Source: Streptomyces viridiviolaceus
Lineage (GTDB): Bacteria > Actinomycetota > Actinomycetes > Streptomycetales > Streptomycetaceae
Length of the DNA stretch: 64,000 bases
Direction: 5' to 3'
Assembly (NCBI RefSeq): GCF_014650995.1
Contig: NZ_BMWA01000036.1
Coordinates: forward strand, 1 to 64,000
Shown here: positions 36,486 through 44,045 of the stretch, one piece after another
Numbering within the stretch: position 1 is the first letter of the stretch
How the letters are laid out: each line of letters begins with the position of its first letter
The notes under the pieces: model-generated
What the model saw: the letters and a program-made list of their open reading frames with translations, nothing else
Databases searched by the model: none
What the model was told of the DNA's origin: nothing
Translations under genes and position numbers: made by a program

Positions 36486-36510
36486 CCTTCGGAGTGGCGA
36501 ACCTGACGGC

Positions 36511-37002
36511 ATGACAGACACCGCGACCACCAACCGCTGCTACTGCGGCTGCCAGACCGCCATCGGCTACGGACGCACCTTCGCCGCCGGTCATGACAAG
36601 ATCGCCGAAGCCGCCTACCTCGCCGTCCACCACAACGGCTCCGTCGCCGAACTCCTCAAGAGCCAGGGCTACGGCCCCGACAACCCCGTCACCGACGCAG
36701 CCGTCGAAGCAGGCGCCTGGAAGAAGTGCGACCACTGCGACTACAAGGGCGCTCCTGAAAGCATCCGCAACCACATGGCCAAGGTGCAGAAGGCTGAGAA
36801 CACCCAGCGAGAGTCCCTGGAGAAGTCCGTTCGCGCGCTCGGCGGAACCTGGGACCCGAGCCGCGGAATGCAGACCCTGCGAGACGCCGGTTACCACCCC
36901 TCCGAGAAGTACATCCGAGAGGTGTACCGGCGACTGGCGGACAGTGGCCTGCTGGAGAAGGTGGATGAGCACCGGGCCATCTACTTCGTCATCGAGAAGT
37001 AG
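36511..37002 (+). CDS. Small protein with Cys/His metal-binding motifs and winged-helix-like tail
   Basis: A 163-residue soluble protein. The N-terminus has Cys10-x-Cys12-x-Cys14 and GHD with His28 (CYCGCQTAIGYGRTFAAGHD), a motif I have seen in actinobacterial and actinophage proteins. A second cluster is Cys73/Cys76 and His88 (CDHCDYKGAPESIRNHM), zinc-finger-like. The last 50 residues (REVYRRLADSGLLEKVDEHR) look like a winged helix. DNA or RNA binding is plausible but unproven. It has a repeat-rich upstream region, which suggests specific regulation. Confidence 0.65.
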   Translation: MTDTATTNRCYCGCQTAIGYGRTFAAGHDKIAEAAYLAVHHNGSVAELLKSQGYGPDNPVTDAAVEAGAWKKCDHCDYKGAPESIRNHMAKVQKAENTQRESLEKSVRALGGTWDPSRGMQTLRDAGYHPSEKYIREVYRRLADSGLLEKVDEHRAIYFVIEK

Positions 37003-37004
37003 GG

Positions 37005-37430
37005 CCAACAAGTGGGCCCTGTGCTCGATGGTCGCGCCGTCGCGGCCGTCGGTGAACAACGTCGCCGGGAACAGCCAGGTACTCGTGTACAGCCGCTCCA
37101 GGACGGCGACGGCGGTGGCGACGGCCTCGGTAACGACCCACGGATCGGCCCCGATCTCGCCCTCGGGCATCTGGGTCGCCGGCATCGTCGCGGACACCTT
37201 TCCAGTGTCTGCCGCGCAGGAGGACCAGGCCGTGGGCGTGGTCTCGCTCGACGCAGCCGCGTTCAAGACTGAGAGCTTCGCCTGACCGCATCCCCGACAG
37301 GTAGCTGATCACGATGAAGCAGGCCGTACTCAGATGCCGGGCCAGGAAACCGGCCTCGGTGTAGTCGATGGCCCCGTCGTGCCAAGGCCGGCTGTCCAAC
37401 TGCCTGGTGACCGGCGCGTCTCGTGCTGTG
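37005..37430 (-). pseudogene. Tyrosine recombinase (phage-type integrase) fragment
   Basis: Reading leftward: RPWHDGAIDYTEAGFLARHL, FIVISYLSGMRSGEALSLER (the catalytic Arg block, GMRSGE), then after a frame change DPWVVTEAVATAVAVLERLY and WLFPATLFTDGRDGA. The C-terminal HxxR and Tyr motifs are missing, and so is the N-terminal domain. It ends against the 3' end of the zinc-motif gene at 37002. Confidence 0.65.
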
Positions 37431-37528
37431 ACCGCAAAGGTTCACCGGCCTGGGGCGTGTGTCTTCCTTTGGCTGAGCAGACGTTCAGGAGCACTCGCGC
37501 AAGGGAACCGTCGCAGGAACGCAGCGCG

Positions 37529-38101
37529 TCACACGCCGGCGGATGAGCTTTGTCGTCGGGAGAGGGATAGCCTGCGTCGCTCTCGGTCGATCTCGGTGAC
37601 GACCACCGTGATCTCGTCGCCGACCTGGACGACATCTGATGGAGTCTCCACCGGTGTCCAGGCGAGCTCGTGCAGGTGAACCAGTCCCTCGATTCCGTCG
37701 GCGACCTGGACGAAGACGCCGAACGGGATCAGCTTGGTGACCTGGCCAGGCAGTTTCTGCCCCACCGCGATGGTGTCGGCGAATACCTGAAAGGGGTCCG
37801 GCTGTGTGGCTTTCAAGGACAGTCTGGCCTCCAGGTTCCACGTGTCGAACTGGAGGAACTCGCATGAGACGCGCTGCCCGACCTGCACGACGTCGGAGGC
37901 TGCTTCGAAGCGACGCCAGGACAGTTCAGCGAAGGAGATGAACCCGACGCCGGGGAAGACCGGATGGTCGGGTCCGTCGTCCAGCGCCACGAACACGCCG
38001 AACCGTTCGATCGCTGTGACGGTGCCGGAAAGGAACTCACCGTGGTGCAGTGACTCGAGGAACGCCCAGAGTTCTGGGTTCTCAGACGGTCCGCCCATCA
38101 T
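37529..38101 (-). CDS. Protein with two S1 RNA-binding domains
   Basis: A 190-residue protein starting at ATG 38101. Two S1/OB domains are visible: residues about 21-95 (GEFLSGTVTAIERFGVFVAL) and about 108-180 (GQKLPGQVTKLIPFGVFVQV, then GLVHLHELAW), each with the G-x-V-x-x-I..FG.FV strand pattern and a closing 'V.V.eiD.er.rlsLS' strand. Such two-domain S1 proteins occur scattered in Streptomyces, with a presumed RNA or ribosome role. Confidence 0.85.
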   Translation of the reverse strand: MMGGPSENPELWAFLESLHHGEFLSGTVTAIERFGVFVALDDGPDHPVFPGVGFISFAELSWRRFEAASDVVQVGQRVSCEFLQFDTWNLEARLSLKATQPDPFQVFADTIAVGQKLPGQVTKLIPFGVFVQVADGIEGLVHLHELAWTPVETPSDVVQVGDEITVVVTEIDRERRRLSLSRRQSSSAGV

Positions 38102-38154
38102 GCTCCCAGCCTTTCACGAGGAGCTGCGCACTGGGTAGGAAGTGCGCTCACGCT

Positions 38155-38400
38155 GCGGTCTTGAGGCGACGTCCGCCCCAGCGGATGCCTTTCTCGCTGC
38201 GGATGCGGGCGTTCCTTGCGTTCGGCGGCCAGGACGTCACGGTGGCGGGCGTTGGCGTTGCGCCAACGCAGGTAGGCGTGCAGGGCCCGTGTCTGGACGG
38301 TGTGGTTGGGGTGGTGGGAGTTGGCGATGGTGAACTGCCGCAGCGGTCCGTCCTTGCCACGGTCCACCCGGACAGCGGGACCCGATGTATGCCACACCAC
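38155..38400 (-). pseudogene. C-terminal fragment of an IS630-type transposase
   Basis: Minus-strand frames give LHAYLRWRNANARHRDVLAA, then RIRSEKGIRWGGRRLKTAA and a stop near 38148. This is the typical C-terminus of a Streptomyces IS630-family transposase. A frameshift lies between the two blocks. Confidence 0.65.
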
Positions 38401-38411
38401 GGGTCGTCAGG

Positions 38412-39608
38412 TCATGGCCTCGGACACTCGGTGAGCGCCGCCGGCGAGTCGTGCGCGCTTCGGCCGCGGTGGCGCGTGAGGAGCAGAAGGACGAGTGAGG
38501 CGGCGACACCTGCGGCCGCCATCAACGGCAGCACGGTCAGTGTGCGGGCTGCGACCAGACCGCCCGCTCCCGCCCCCGCGGCAATGGCAATCTGCATCAC
38601 CGACTGGTTCAGACTCAGCAGCACGTCGGACGCATCGGGCGCCAGAGAGGCCACGCGGATCTGCTGCGCGGACGTACTGGCCCACGCCGCGGCCCCCCAC
38701 AGCACCGCCAGCACGACCCCCGCAGCACCGGCCGAGGCTCCGAGCAGCGAGAGGGCGATGAGTACGAGCACGTGCAGAGCCTTGGTGACGGTCAGCGTCC
38801 GGTGAGGTCCGACCCGGTCCGTCAGGGAACCGCCGACCTGTATGCCCACGATGCTCGCCATGCCGAAAAGGAGCAGGACCAGGCCCATGGCATCGCCGTC
38901 GACGCCGCTGACGCCGAGCAGGTAGGGCGTGAGGTAGGTGTTCAGTACGGCGTAGCCGCCGAGCCAGAGAAAGGTGACCGTCAGACCGAGGATCACGGGC
39001 GCGCCGGAGAGCAGGCCCAGTTGGCGGCGGAGCGGCACAGGGGCGTGGGGCGCGGTACGGGGAAGGACCGTCCGCACCAGGCCCGCCACGAGCACCGCGA
39101 GCGCGGCGTTGAGCGGGAAAATGGTCGTCCAGCCCCAGTGCTGCGCGATGGTGCGCCCGGCCGGCACCCCGAGGACGAGGGACGCCGTCACCCCCATCAC
39201 CACGGTGGAGACCGCGCGAGCGCGGCGTTCCGGAGCCGCGAGGCGTACCGCGAGACTCAGTGCCGTGACGACGACGAGCCCGGTGCTGGCCGCCATGACG
39301 ACCCGCAGTGTCATGATCGTCAGGAGGGTGGGGCTCTGCCAGGACGCGAGGTTCGTGGCCGCGAAGACGAGCAGAGCCGCTGATATGAGACGGCGCCGTT
39401 CCACGCGCGCCGTCAGCACGACGAGCACGGGGGTGATCAGCCCGTACGCGAGAGCGAAGACGGTGACGAGCTGGCCTGTGGCCGCCTCACTGACTCCGAG
39501 CCCTTGGGCGACGAGGTCGAGCTGTCCGGTCAGGACGTATTCGGCGACTCCTGCGGTGAACGTCGCGGAGAAGAGCACGCCGGTGGTCAGCATCGGACGA
39601 TGTATCAC
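38412..39608 (-). CDS. MFS transporter (DHA1-type exporter)
   Basis: A 398-residue protein with 12 hydrophobic segments, starting at GTG 39608 (ATG 39590 is an alternative). The N-terminus (FSATFTAGVAEYVLTGQLDL) and the loop after helix 2 (TARVERRRLISAALLVFAAT) fit the AraJ/drug:H+ antiporter-1 group exporting drugs or sugars. It lies downstream of an epoxide-hydrolase-like gene and a TetR regulator on the same strand, but a strong terminator stands in between. Confidence 0.88.
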   Translation of the reverse strand: MIHRPMLTTGVLFSATFTAGVAEYVLTGQLDLVAQGLGVSEAATGQLVTVFALAYGLITPVLVVLTARVERRRLISAALLVFAATNLASWQSPTLLTIMTLRVVMAASTGLVVVTALSLAVRLAAPERRARAVSTVVMGVTASLVLGVPAGRTIAQHWGWTTIFPLNAALAVLVAGLVRTVLPRTAPHAPVPLRRQLGLLSGAPVILGLTVTFLWLGGYAVLNTYLTPYLLGVSGVDGDAMGLVLLLFGMASIVGIQVGGSLTDRVGPHRTLTVTKALHVLVLIALSLLGASAGAAGVVLAVLWGAAAWASTSAQQIRVASLAPDASDVLLSLNQSVMQIAIAAGAGAGGLVAARTLTVLPLMAAAGVAASLVLLLLTRHRGRSAHDSPAALTECPRP

Positions 39609-39650
39609 GGTGATGTTCCCAGGTCGATGAGGCTACGTGCGCTGACCGGT

Positions 39651-39686
39651 TCCGTCCGCCGGGGCCCTCCGGCCCCGGCGGACGGA
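39651..39686 (-). terminator. Terminator after the epoxide-hydrolase-like gene
   Basis: Perfect 16-bp stem (39651-39666 and 39671-39686, TCCGTCCGCCGGGGCC and complement) with a 4-base loop CTCC, starting 6 bases after the stop at 39693 on the minus strand. Confidence 0.8.
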
Positions 39687-39692
39687 CGTCGG

Positions 39693-40574
39693 CTACCTGT
39701 GCGCTGCCAGGAACGGCAGGACCACGTCGGCCATCTCGTCGGGTACTTCCTCCGCGAGGTCGTGGCCCGCGTCGAAGACGTGTCCGGTGACGTCGTGGGC
39801 GACGAGCCGTGCCTGGGACTCGTTGCGTTCGCCGATGAAGGCGGAGCCGCCGAGCGCCAGGACCGGGATGTCCAGCTTCTTCCGGGCGGCCTGCCGGTTC
39901 TGTTCGGCGTCGGTGAGCATCGCCCGGTACACGGAGAGCATCGCGCGGATGCCGCCGGGCATGGAGTAGCAGCGCACGTACTCCTCGATCGCGTCGGGGG
40001 TGGCGGTGTCGGGGTGGCTGCGCTCGTTCTTGATCATGTAGGTGATCAGTTCGCGTTCGTGCCCGGCGATCAGCATCTCGGGGACGTCGGGCTGGAAGTA
40101 GAAGCCCAGGTGCCACAGGTGCATGCCACTGGAGACGTTCTCGGCAGTGAGGGCGGTGTGGTCCTCGAAGCCGAAGCCGGGGAACAGCGCCTCGGCGAAG
40201 ACGAGGGCGGTGGCGTGGTCGCGGTGGCGGGCGGCGAGCTGGTAGCCGATCACCGCTCCCCAGTCCTCGCCGATCACGGCGTAGCTCTCGTGTCCGAGGC
40301 GGGCCATCAGCTCGGCGATGTCGTCGCTCATCGTCGCGGAGTCGTAGCCGTCCGCGGGACGGGCGGAGTCGCCGAGACCGCGCAGGTCGGGAACGACGAC
40401 GGTGTGGTGGGGCGTCAGCTTCGGGACCAGGTGGCGCCAGTGGTAACCGGTCTTGGGCACGCCGTGCAGCAGCACCACAGCGGGGCCGGACCCGGCCGTC
40501 CGGTAGTGCAGGCTCGTTCCGTTGACGGCGGCACGGCCGGTGCGCAGGGGCGTTGTGGTGTGGTCGTACATCAT
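39693..40574 (-). CDS. Alpha/beta hydrolase, epoxide-hydrolase-like
   Basis: A 293-residue hydrolase. HGVP (37-40) is the oxyanion motif; the nucleophile is Asp104 in GEDWG, as in epoxide hydrolases and haloalkane dehalogenases rather than Ser esterases; the base is probably His271 in DAGHDL. Cap-domain residues lie between about 130 and 235. Start ATG 40574 or 40571 after AGGAAGC. A TetR regulator lies upstream on the same strand (gap about 220 bases containing a G-rich repeat). Confidence 0.85.
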   Translation of the reverse strand: MMYDHTTTPLRTGRAAVNGTSLHYRTAGSGPAVVLLHGVPKTGYHWRHLVPKLTPHHTVVVPDLRGLGDSARPADGYDSATMSDDIAELMARLGHESYAVIGEDWGAVIGYQLAARHRDHATALVFAEALFPGFGFEDHTALTAENVSSGMHLWHLGFYFQPDVPEMLIAGHERELITYMIKNERSHPDTATPDAIEEYVRCYSMPGGIRAMLSVYRAMLTDAEQNRQAARKKLDIPVLALGGSAFIGERNESQARLVAHDVTGHVFDAGHDLAEEVPDEMADVVLPFLAAHR

Positions 40575-40602
40575 GACGTGGTGCTTCCTGTCTTGGGTGC
40601 GG

Positions 40603-40665
40603 TGGGTGTGATGGGTTCGGTGGGTTCGGCGGGTTCGGTGGGTGGGTTTGGTGGGTCGATGAGGT
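40603..40665. repeat. G-rich low-complexity repeat between hydrolase and TetR genes
   Basis: GGGTTCGGT-type units are repeated at least four times in about 60 bases, with many GGG runs on the plus strand (CCC on the coding strand of both genes). It can form G-quadruplex-like structure on the template. Confidence 0.5.
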
Positions 40666-40792
40666 CGGCAGGTGGATCGGACCGTCGGCGCTGTTGGGTG
40701 CGCTGTCGGCGCGGCCGGGTCGGGACTCCTTTCTTTGGCGAGCGTTACAGATTCGAGGCATGAGAAACGACCGGCCGTGGCGGCGGTGCCCC

Positions 40793-41371
40793 TCAGTCGA
40801 GAGCGGTCAGTGCGACCTCGACGAGGGGTTCGAGGGCGGGCGCGTCCGGCGTGATCTTCGAGGAGACCAGGAGCCCGTTGAGGAAGGTGACCAGGAACGC
40901 GGCGACCGTGTGCGGGTCGTGCCGCGCCGCGATCTCGCCCCGCTCCATCGCGGCCCGCAACACCTCGGTCAACGCCTCCCGGCTCGCATCCTGCATGTCA
41001 CGCACGGTGCGCCGGGTCGCCGCGTCCTGGGGCAGCCGCTCGCAGACGGCGTTGACGGCCAGGCAGCCCTGGCCGCCGTGCTCGACAGCGATGCGGATCC
41101 GCTCCGTCAGCAGCGTACGGATCGCCGCGCGGGCGTCCGCTCCCTCCTCCAGGCTGCGCAGGGCGGCCGCCGCAAGGGTGGTGCGGTAGTGCTCCAGCGC
41201 GGCCCGGTACAGGCCGTCCTTGTCGCCGAACGCGGCGTACAGGGATCCCTGTCCGATCCCCAGGTGCTGGGTCAGATCACGCACCGAGGTCGCCTCGTAG
41301 CCGCGCATCCAGAACAGTTCCATGGCGCGGGTCACCGCCGCCTCAGTGTCGAACTCCCGGGTCCTTGCCAT
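40793..41371 (-). CDS. TetR-family transcriptional regulator
   Basis: A 192-residue regulator. The HTH is at residues about 10-55 (AAVTRAMELFWMRGYEATSV, then GIGQGSLYAAFGDKDGLYR). The C-terminal domain (ALEHYRTTLAAAALRSLEEG, GQGCLAVNAVCERLP) fits the TetR_C group next to hydrolases and oxidoreductases. It is immediately upstream of the epoxide-hydrolase-like gene and probably regulates it and itself. Confidence 0.9.
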   Translation of the reverse strand: MARTREFDTEAAVTRAMELFWMRGYEATSVRDLTQHLGIGQGSLYAAFGDKDGLYRAALEHYRTTLAAAALRSLEEGADARAAIRTLLTERIRIAVEHGGQGCLAVNAVCERLPQDAATRRTVRDMQDASREALTEVLRAAMERGEIAARHDPHTVAAFLVTFLNGLLVSSKITPDAPALEPLVEVALTALD

Positions 41372-41377
41372 GGTTTC

Positions 41378-41406
41378 ACCGTAACGTATCTGGATCGCTC
41401 GCTCAA
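41378..41406 (-). promoter_or_regulatory. Predicted leaderless promoter of the TetR gene
   Basis: On the minus strand TTGAGC (41406-41401) and TACGGT (41383-41378) are 17 bases apart. The ATG starts 7 bases after the -10 element, so the mRNA would be leaderless. GAGCGAGCGATCCAGA between the boxes is a possible TetR operator half-site pair. Confidence 0.45.
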
Positions 41407-41460
41407 GAAAGAGGTCTGCGACCTGACCGCGCGCTGCCCCGCAGGCCGGTCACGGACTTG

Positions 41461-41481
41461 ACCTTGACACGGTGACAAGGT
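41461..41481. promoter_or_regulatory. MerR-type palindromic operator without an adjacent intact gene
   Basis: ACCTTGACACGGTGACAAGGT's arms (ACCTTG and CAAGGT) flank CAC/GTG; 18 of 21 positions are symmetric. TTGACC overlaps its left end. Such elements sit in the long spacer of MerR-controlled promoters. Downstream only a methyltransferase/transposase relic is found. Confidence 0.45.
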
Positions 41482-41509
41482 GCCCCCTGAGTGCAGGAGG
41501 TGGTTTCGA

Positions 41510-41960
41510 TCAACCTGACAACCGGAACCCCGCAGAACGCCCTCTGCAGCAGAGCGATCCGTGCCCAAAGGGCAGCTGCCGCCCGCCGCCGCTCCCGGTA
41601 CGCCTCCTGCCGACAGGACCGTCATCGACTTGGCGCACCAGCCGCAGTCCCACGCGCTGTCCGTCGGCGATGACGTCGGCAGCGGGGATGTCGAACATCA
41701 CCCGGTCGGGTGGGGGGCTGCCCCGCCGCAGGGAGATCATGAGCAGGCCTGACGGTGCCAGCAGGTCCGCCAGCCGCTGCATGGCCCGGCCGCGTGCGGC
41801 CGGCTCCAGATGCATCCACACCGCTGACAGCAGGACCAGATCGTGCAGGCCGACGATACGGTTCAGACCCGGCAGCGCATCAGCCACCCAGCAGAGGTTG
41901 TCGCCGGTGTGCAGACCTTGGGCGACCTCGCGCAGCTCGGGTACCGGTTCCACCGCCGTG
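41510..41960 (-). pseudogene. SAM-dependent methyltransferase C-terminal fragment
   Basis: The frame continues from a transposase fragment into IVGLHDLVLLSAVWMHLEPA, RAMQRLADLLAPSGLLMISL and PPDRVMFDIPAADV. This is the second half of a class I methyltransferase (strand 4 'D.vL.savWmH' to strand 5 'L.p.G.l.iSLR'). The SAM-binding GxGxG part is absent. Confidence 0.55.
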
Positions 41961-42520
41961 CCCCGTGACGGATGCCCGGGCGTGACGGCAATGCCGGTGA
42001 TCGCGTTGGTGGCGCAGTCGGTGAACCAGGTGATCCACGGCCTGCGGGGCTTGCCGTCGATGTCGACCAGCACCGGGGCCTGTACGTGGTCGGTCTCCCA
42101 CACCTTGTTACGCCAGCCCTGCGGCCGGGCCAGGAACACATCGTGCTTGCGCGCCGCGCGCTCTCCTCTCGCGAGCCCGGCTCACTCCCCCGGTGTCAGA
42201 TCCCGCTGGATCGCCCGGTGCAAGGTGGGCAGCGATGGCGGCGGAGCCGCGGGCGGGGACTGCCGGGCTGCGCGGGCCGTCAGCTCACGATGCACCGCCG
42301 CGACGTTGCCCTTCCACAACGCGAGCAGGCTGCGTAGCAGCCTGCGCACGGCAGGGCCGCGCAGCGCCGGCAGGGAGGAAGAAGGCAGACCTCCCCGCGC
42401 GTGCGGACCGTCCTCGTGGCCGCCAGCCTCTCCCGGCCCGGAGGCGCCGGTCACAGCGGCCCCATGAGCCGTGCGCAGGCCCGCTCCAGCAACCGGCGGT
42501 CCACCACCGCCCGGCTTTTG
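41960..42520 (-). pseudogene. TnsB/Mu-type transposase fragment with internal stop
   Basis: Reading leftward: RRLLRSLLALWKGNVAAVHR, PSLPTLHRAIQRDLTPGE, TGA at 42184-42182 in place of an Arg codon, then AGLARGERAARKHDVFLARP, NKVWETDHVQAPVLVDIDGK and PWITWFTDCATNAITGIAVT. The last block is the first catalytic Asp region (WetDH...vdidG.p.rPW.tw..D) of Mu/TnsB-type DDE transposases used by Tn7/Tn5053-like elements. The remaining D and E blocks are missing; the frame runs on into a methyltransferase fragment. Confidence 0.65.
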
Positions 42521-42544
42521 CCATAGATCTCCGCGGTCAGGTGA

Positions 42545-42842
42545 CAGCTTCGCCCACGTCCGGAAATTGCCATGGCCCACATGCTCGTCCACCCACACGA
42601 CGTCGTCCCCGCTCACGCCCTCCCACAGGGGGTGGAAGGCCGCCATCACGGTGGCCACTTCGCGCGGGCCAAGGCGCGGCACCAGCTCCCAGGTCAGCAC
42701 GCGAGAGGCCAGCGCAGGTACCCGGCGCAGCGCCCGTTCACTGCCCGCCCCCGCGAGCACGAGTGCCGTGTCCGTGTCCGGGTGGTCCCACAGCCCGCGC
42801 AGAAACTCCAGCGCCAGCCCCGGAAGGCGCTGCGCATGGCGC
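42545..42842 (-). pseudogene. TnsC/TniB-type AAA ATPase C-terminal fragment
   Basis: Reading leftward: LPGLALEFLRGLWDHPDTDT, ALVLAGAGSERALRRVPALA, SRVLTWELVPRLGPREVATV and VWVDEHVGHGNFRTWAKL. This matches the sensor and lid region of TnsC/TniB-like transposition ATPases (LVL.Gagser.l.r.p.LaSRv.tWe..pL). Walker A and B are absent. It precedes the TnsB-like relic in the same orientation. Confidence 0.6.
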
Positions 42843-43110
42843 TAGGAGTCGTGTCGATCGCGCGAGCGAGGAGGCAGGAGCTTGCCGCCAGTGGTGTCGT
42901 GGACGTTCGCGGCGGTGACGAGGACGGCGAGCACCAGACCGAGCGTGTCCGTGATCAGATGACGCTTGCGCCCTTTGATCTTCTTGCCGGCGTCGATGCC
43001 CTGGCTGGTCTCGGCGACGTTTGCCGAGGTCTTCACGCTTTGCGTGTCCATCACGGCCGCGGTGGGCTCCGGACTGCGGCCGTGAGCCCACCGGGTCTTG
43101 TCGCGTAACA
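42842..43110 (-). pseudogene. IS5-family transposase internal fragment
   Basis: Reading leftward: TRWAHGRSPEPTAAVMDTQS, VKTSANVAETSQGIDAGKKI, KGRKRHLITDTLGLVLAVLV and TAANVHDTTGG. This is the first half of the DDE domain of an IS5 transposase (MDTQSVKT with the first Asp). Both ends are lost. Confidence 0.75.
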
Positions 43111-43114
43111 GGTC

Positions 43115-43290
43115 GTGGACCTGCGGTGCCACCACTCGGCCGTGTTCCGTTCCCCCAGCGCGAGGTGGTGCAGGTAGACGCAGTAGGCAGCGGCGGCCTG
43201 TCCGGCGCCGGCCGCGTACTGCCACCAGAAGCGCGCGCCCTCGTCGGTGTCGGTCAGTTGCAGGATGCAGGCGAGAACCCGCCCCGGGTT
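43115..43290 (-). pseudogene. Partial second copy of the 14280-15101 gene
   Basis: Minus-strand frames read VLACILQLTDTDEGARFWWQ and YAAGAGQAAAAYCVYLHHLA, then ALGERNTAEWWHR. This is nearly identical to the core of the protein encoded at 14280-15101. The fragment is about 58 codons, joined to an IS5 relic. Confidence 0.7.
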
Positions 43291-43329
43291 CTCCAGCGGT
43301 CGGAGGAACAGGGTTCTCCGACAGTCGAA

Positions 43330-43368
43330 AAGGGCGCCTGCCCGGTCTTCCAACCGGCAGGCGCCCTT
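43330..43368 (-). terminator. Terminator after metI
   Basis: A 16-bp stem with one bulged C (43330-43346 and 43353-43368, AAGGGCGCCTGCC arm) lies 15 bases after the metI stop on the minus strand. Confidence 0.75.
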
Positions 43369-43382
43369 CGGCGGTCACGGAG

Positions 43383-44045
43383 TCACTGCCGCAGAGTCCT
43401 GCGTGCCAGCCAGTTGCCCAGGAACTGCGCCACTTGGACGAGGAGCACGATGACGAGCACGGCGATCCAGGTGACCGTCCAGTTGAAGCGCTGGTAGCCG
43501 TAGGCGATGGCGAAGTTGCCGAGTCCGCCTCCGCCGACCGCGCCGGCGATCGCCGTCGCGTCGACCACGGAGACGAAGACGAAGGTGTAACCGAGGATGA
43601 GCGGGCCCAGGGCCTCGGGGATGAGCAGGGTGGTGATGATACGTACGGGGCCCGCGCCCATGGACCGGGCCGCCTCGATCACACCGTTGTCGATCGTGAC
43701 CAGGTTCTGTTCGACGATGCGGGAGATGCCGAAGGTGGCGGCGACGACCAGGGGAAAGGTCGCGGCGGCGGTGCCGATGGTGGTGCCCACCACCTTCAGG
43801 GTCAGCGGGCCTACGGCGGTGATGAAGATGATGAACGGGATGGGCCTGACGAAGTTGACCAGAATGTTCAGGACCGTATAGAGCGGGGTGTTCTGCAGCA
43901 GTCCCCCGCGGCGTGTCGTGTACAGCAGGATGCCGAGGAGCAGGCCGAAGAAGCCGCCGAAGACCATCGTCACGGCGACCATCCACAGGGTCTGTCCGAT
44001 GGAGGTCGTGAACACCGGCCAGAGGGTGTTCCAGTCCGTGTTCAC
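43383..44045 (-). CDS. metI: Methionine-type ABC transporter permease
   Basis: A 220-residue integral membrane protein with five hydrophobic segments, typical of MetI. The cytoplasmic coupling loop EAARSMGAGPVRIITTLLIP is the EAA motif; GGGLGNFAIAYGYQRFNW is the conserved MetI C-terminal signature. It overlaps metN by 4 bases (ATGA), so both are translated together. With MetN and MetQ it imports methionine or related amino acids. Confidence 0.92.
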   Translation of the reverse strand: MNTDWNTLWPVFTTSIGQTLWMVAVTMVFGGFFGLLLGILLYTTRRGGLLQNTPLYTVLNILVNFVRPIPFIIFITAVGPLTLKVVGTTIGTAAATFPLVVAATFGISRIVEQNLVTIDNGVIEAARSMGAGPVRIITTLLIPEALGPLILGYTFVFVSVVDATAIAGAVGGGGLGNFAIAYGYQRFNWTVTWIAVLVIVLLVQVAQFLGNWLARRTLRQ

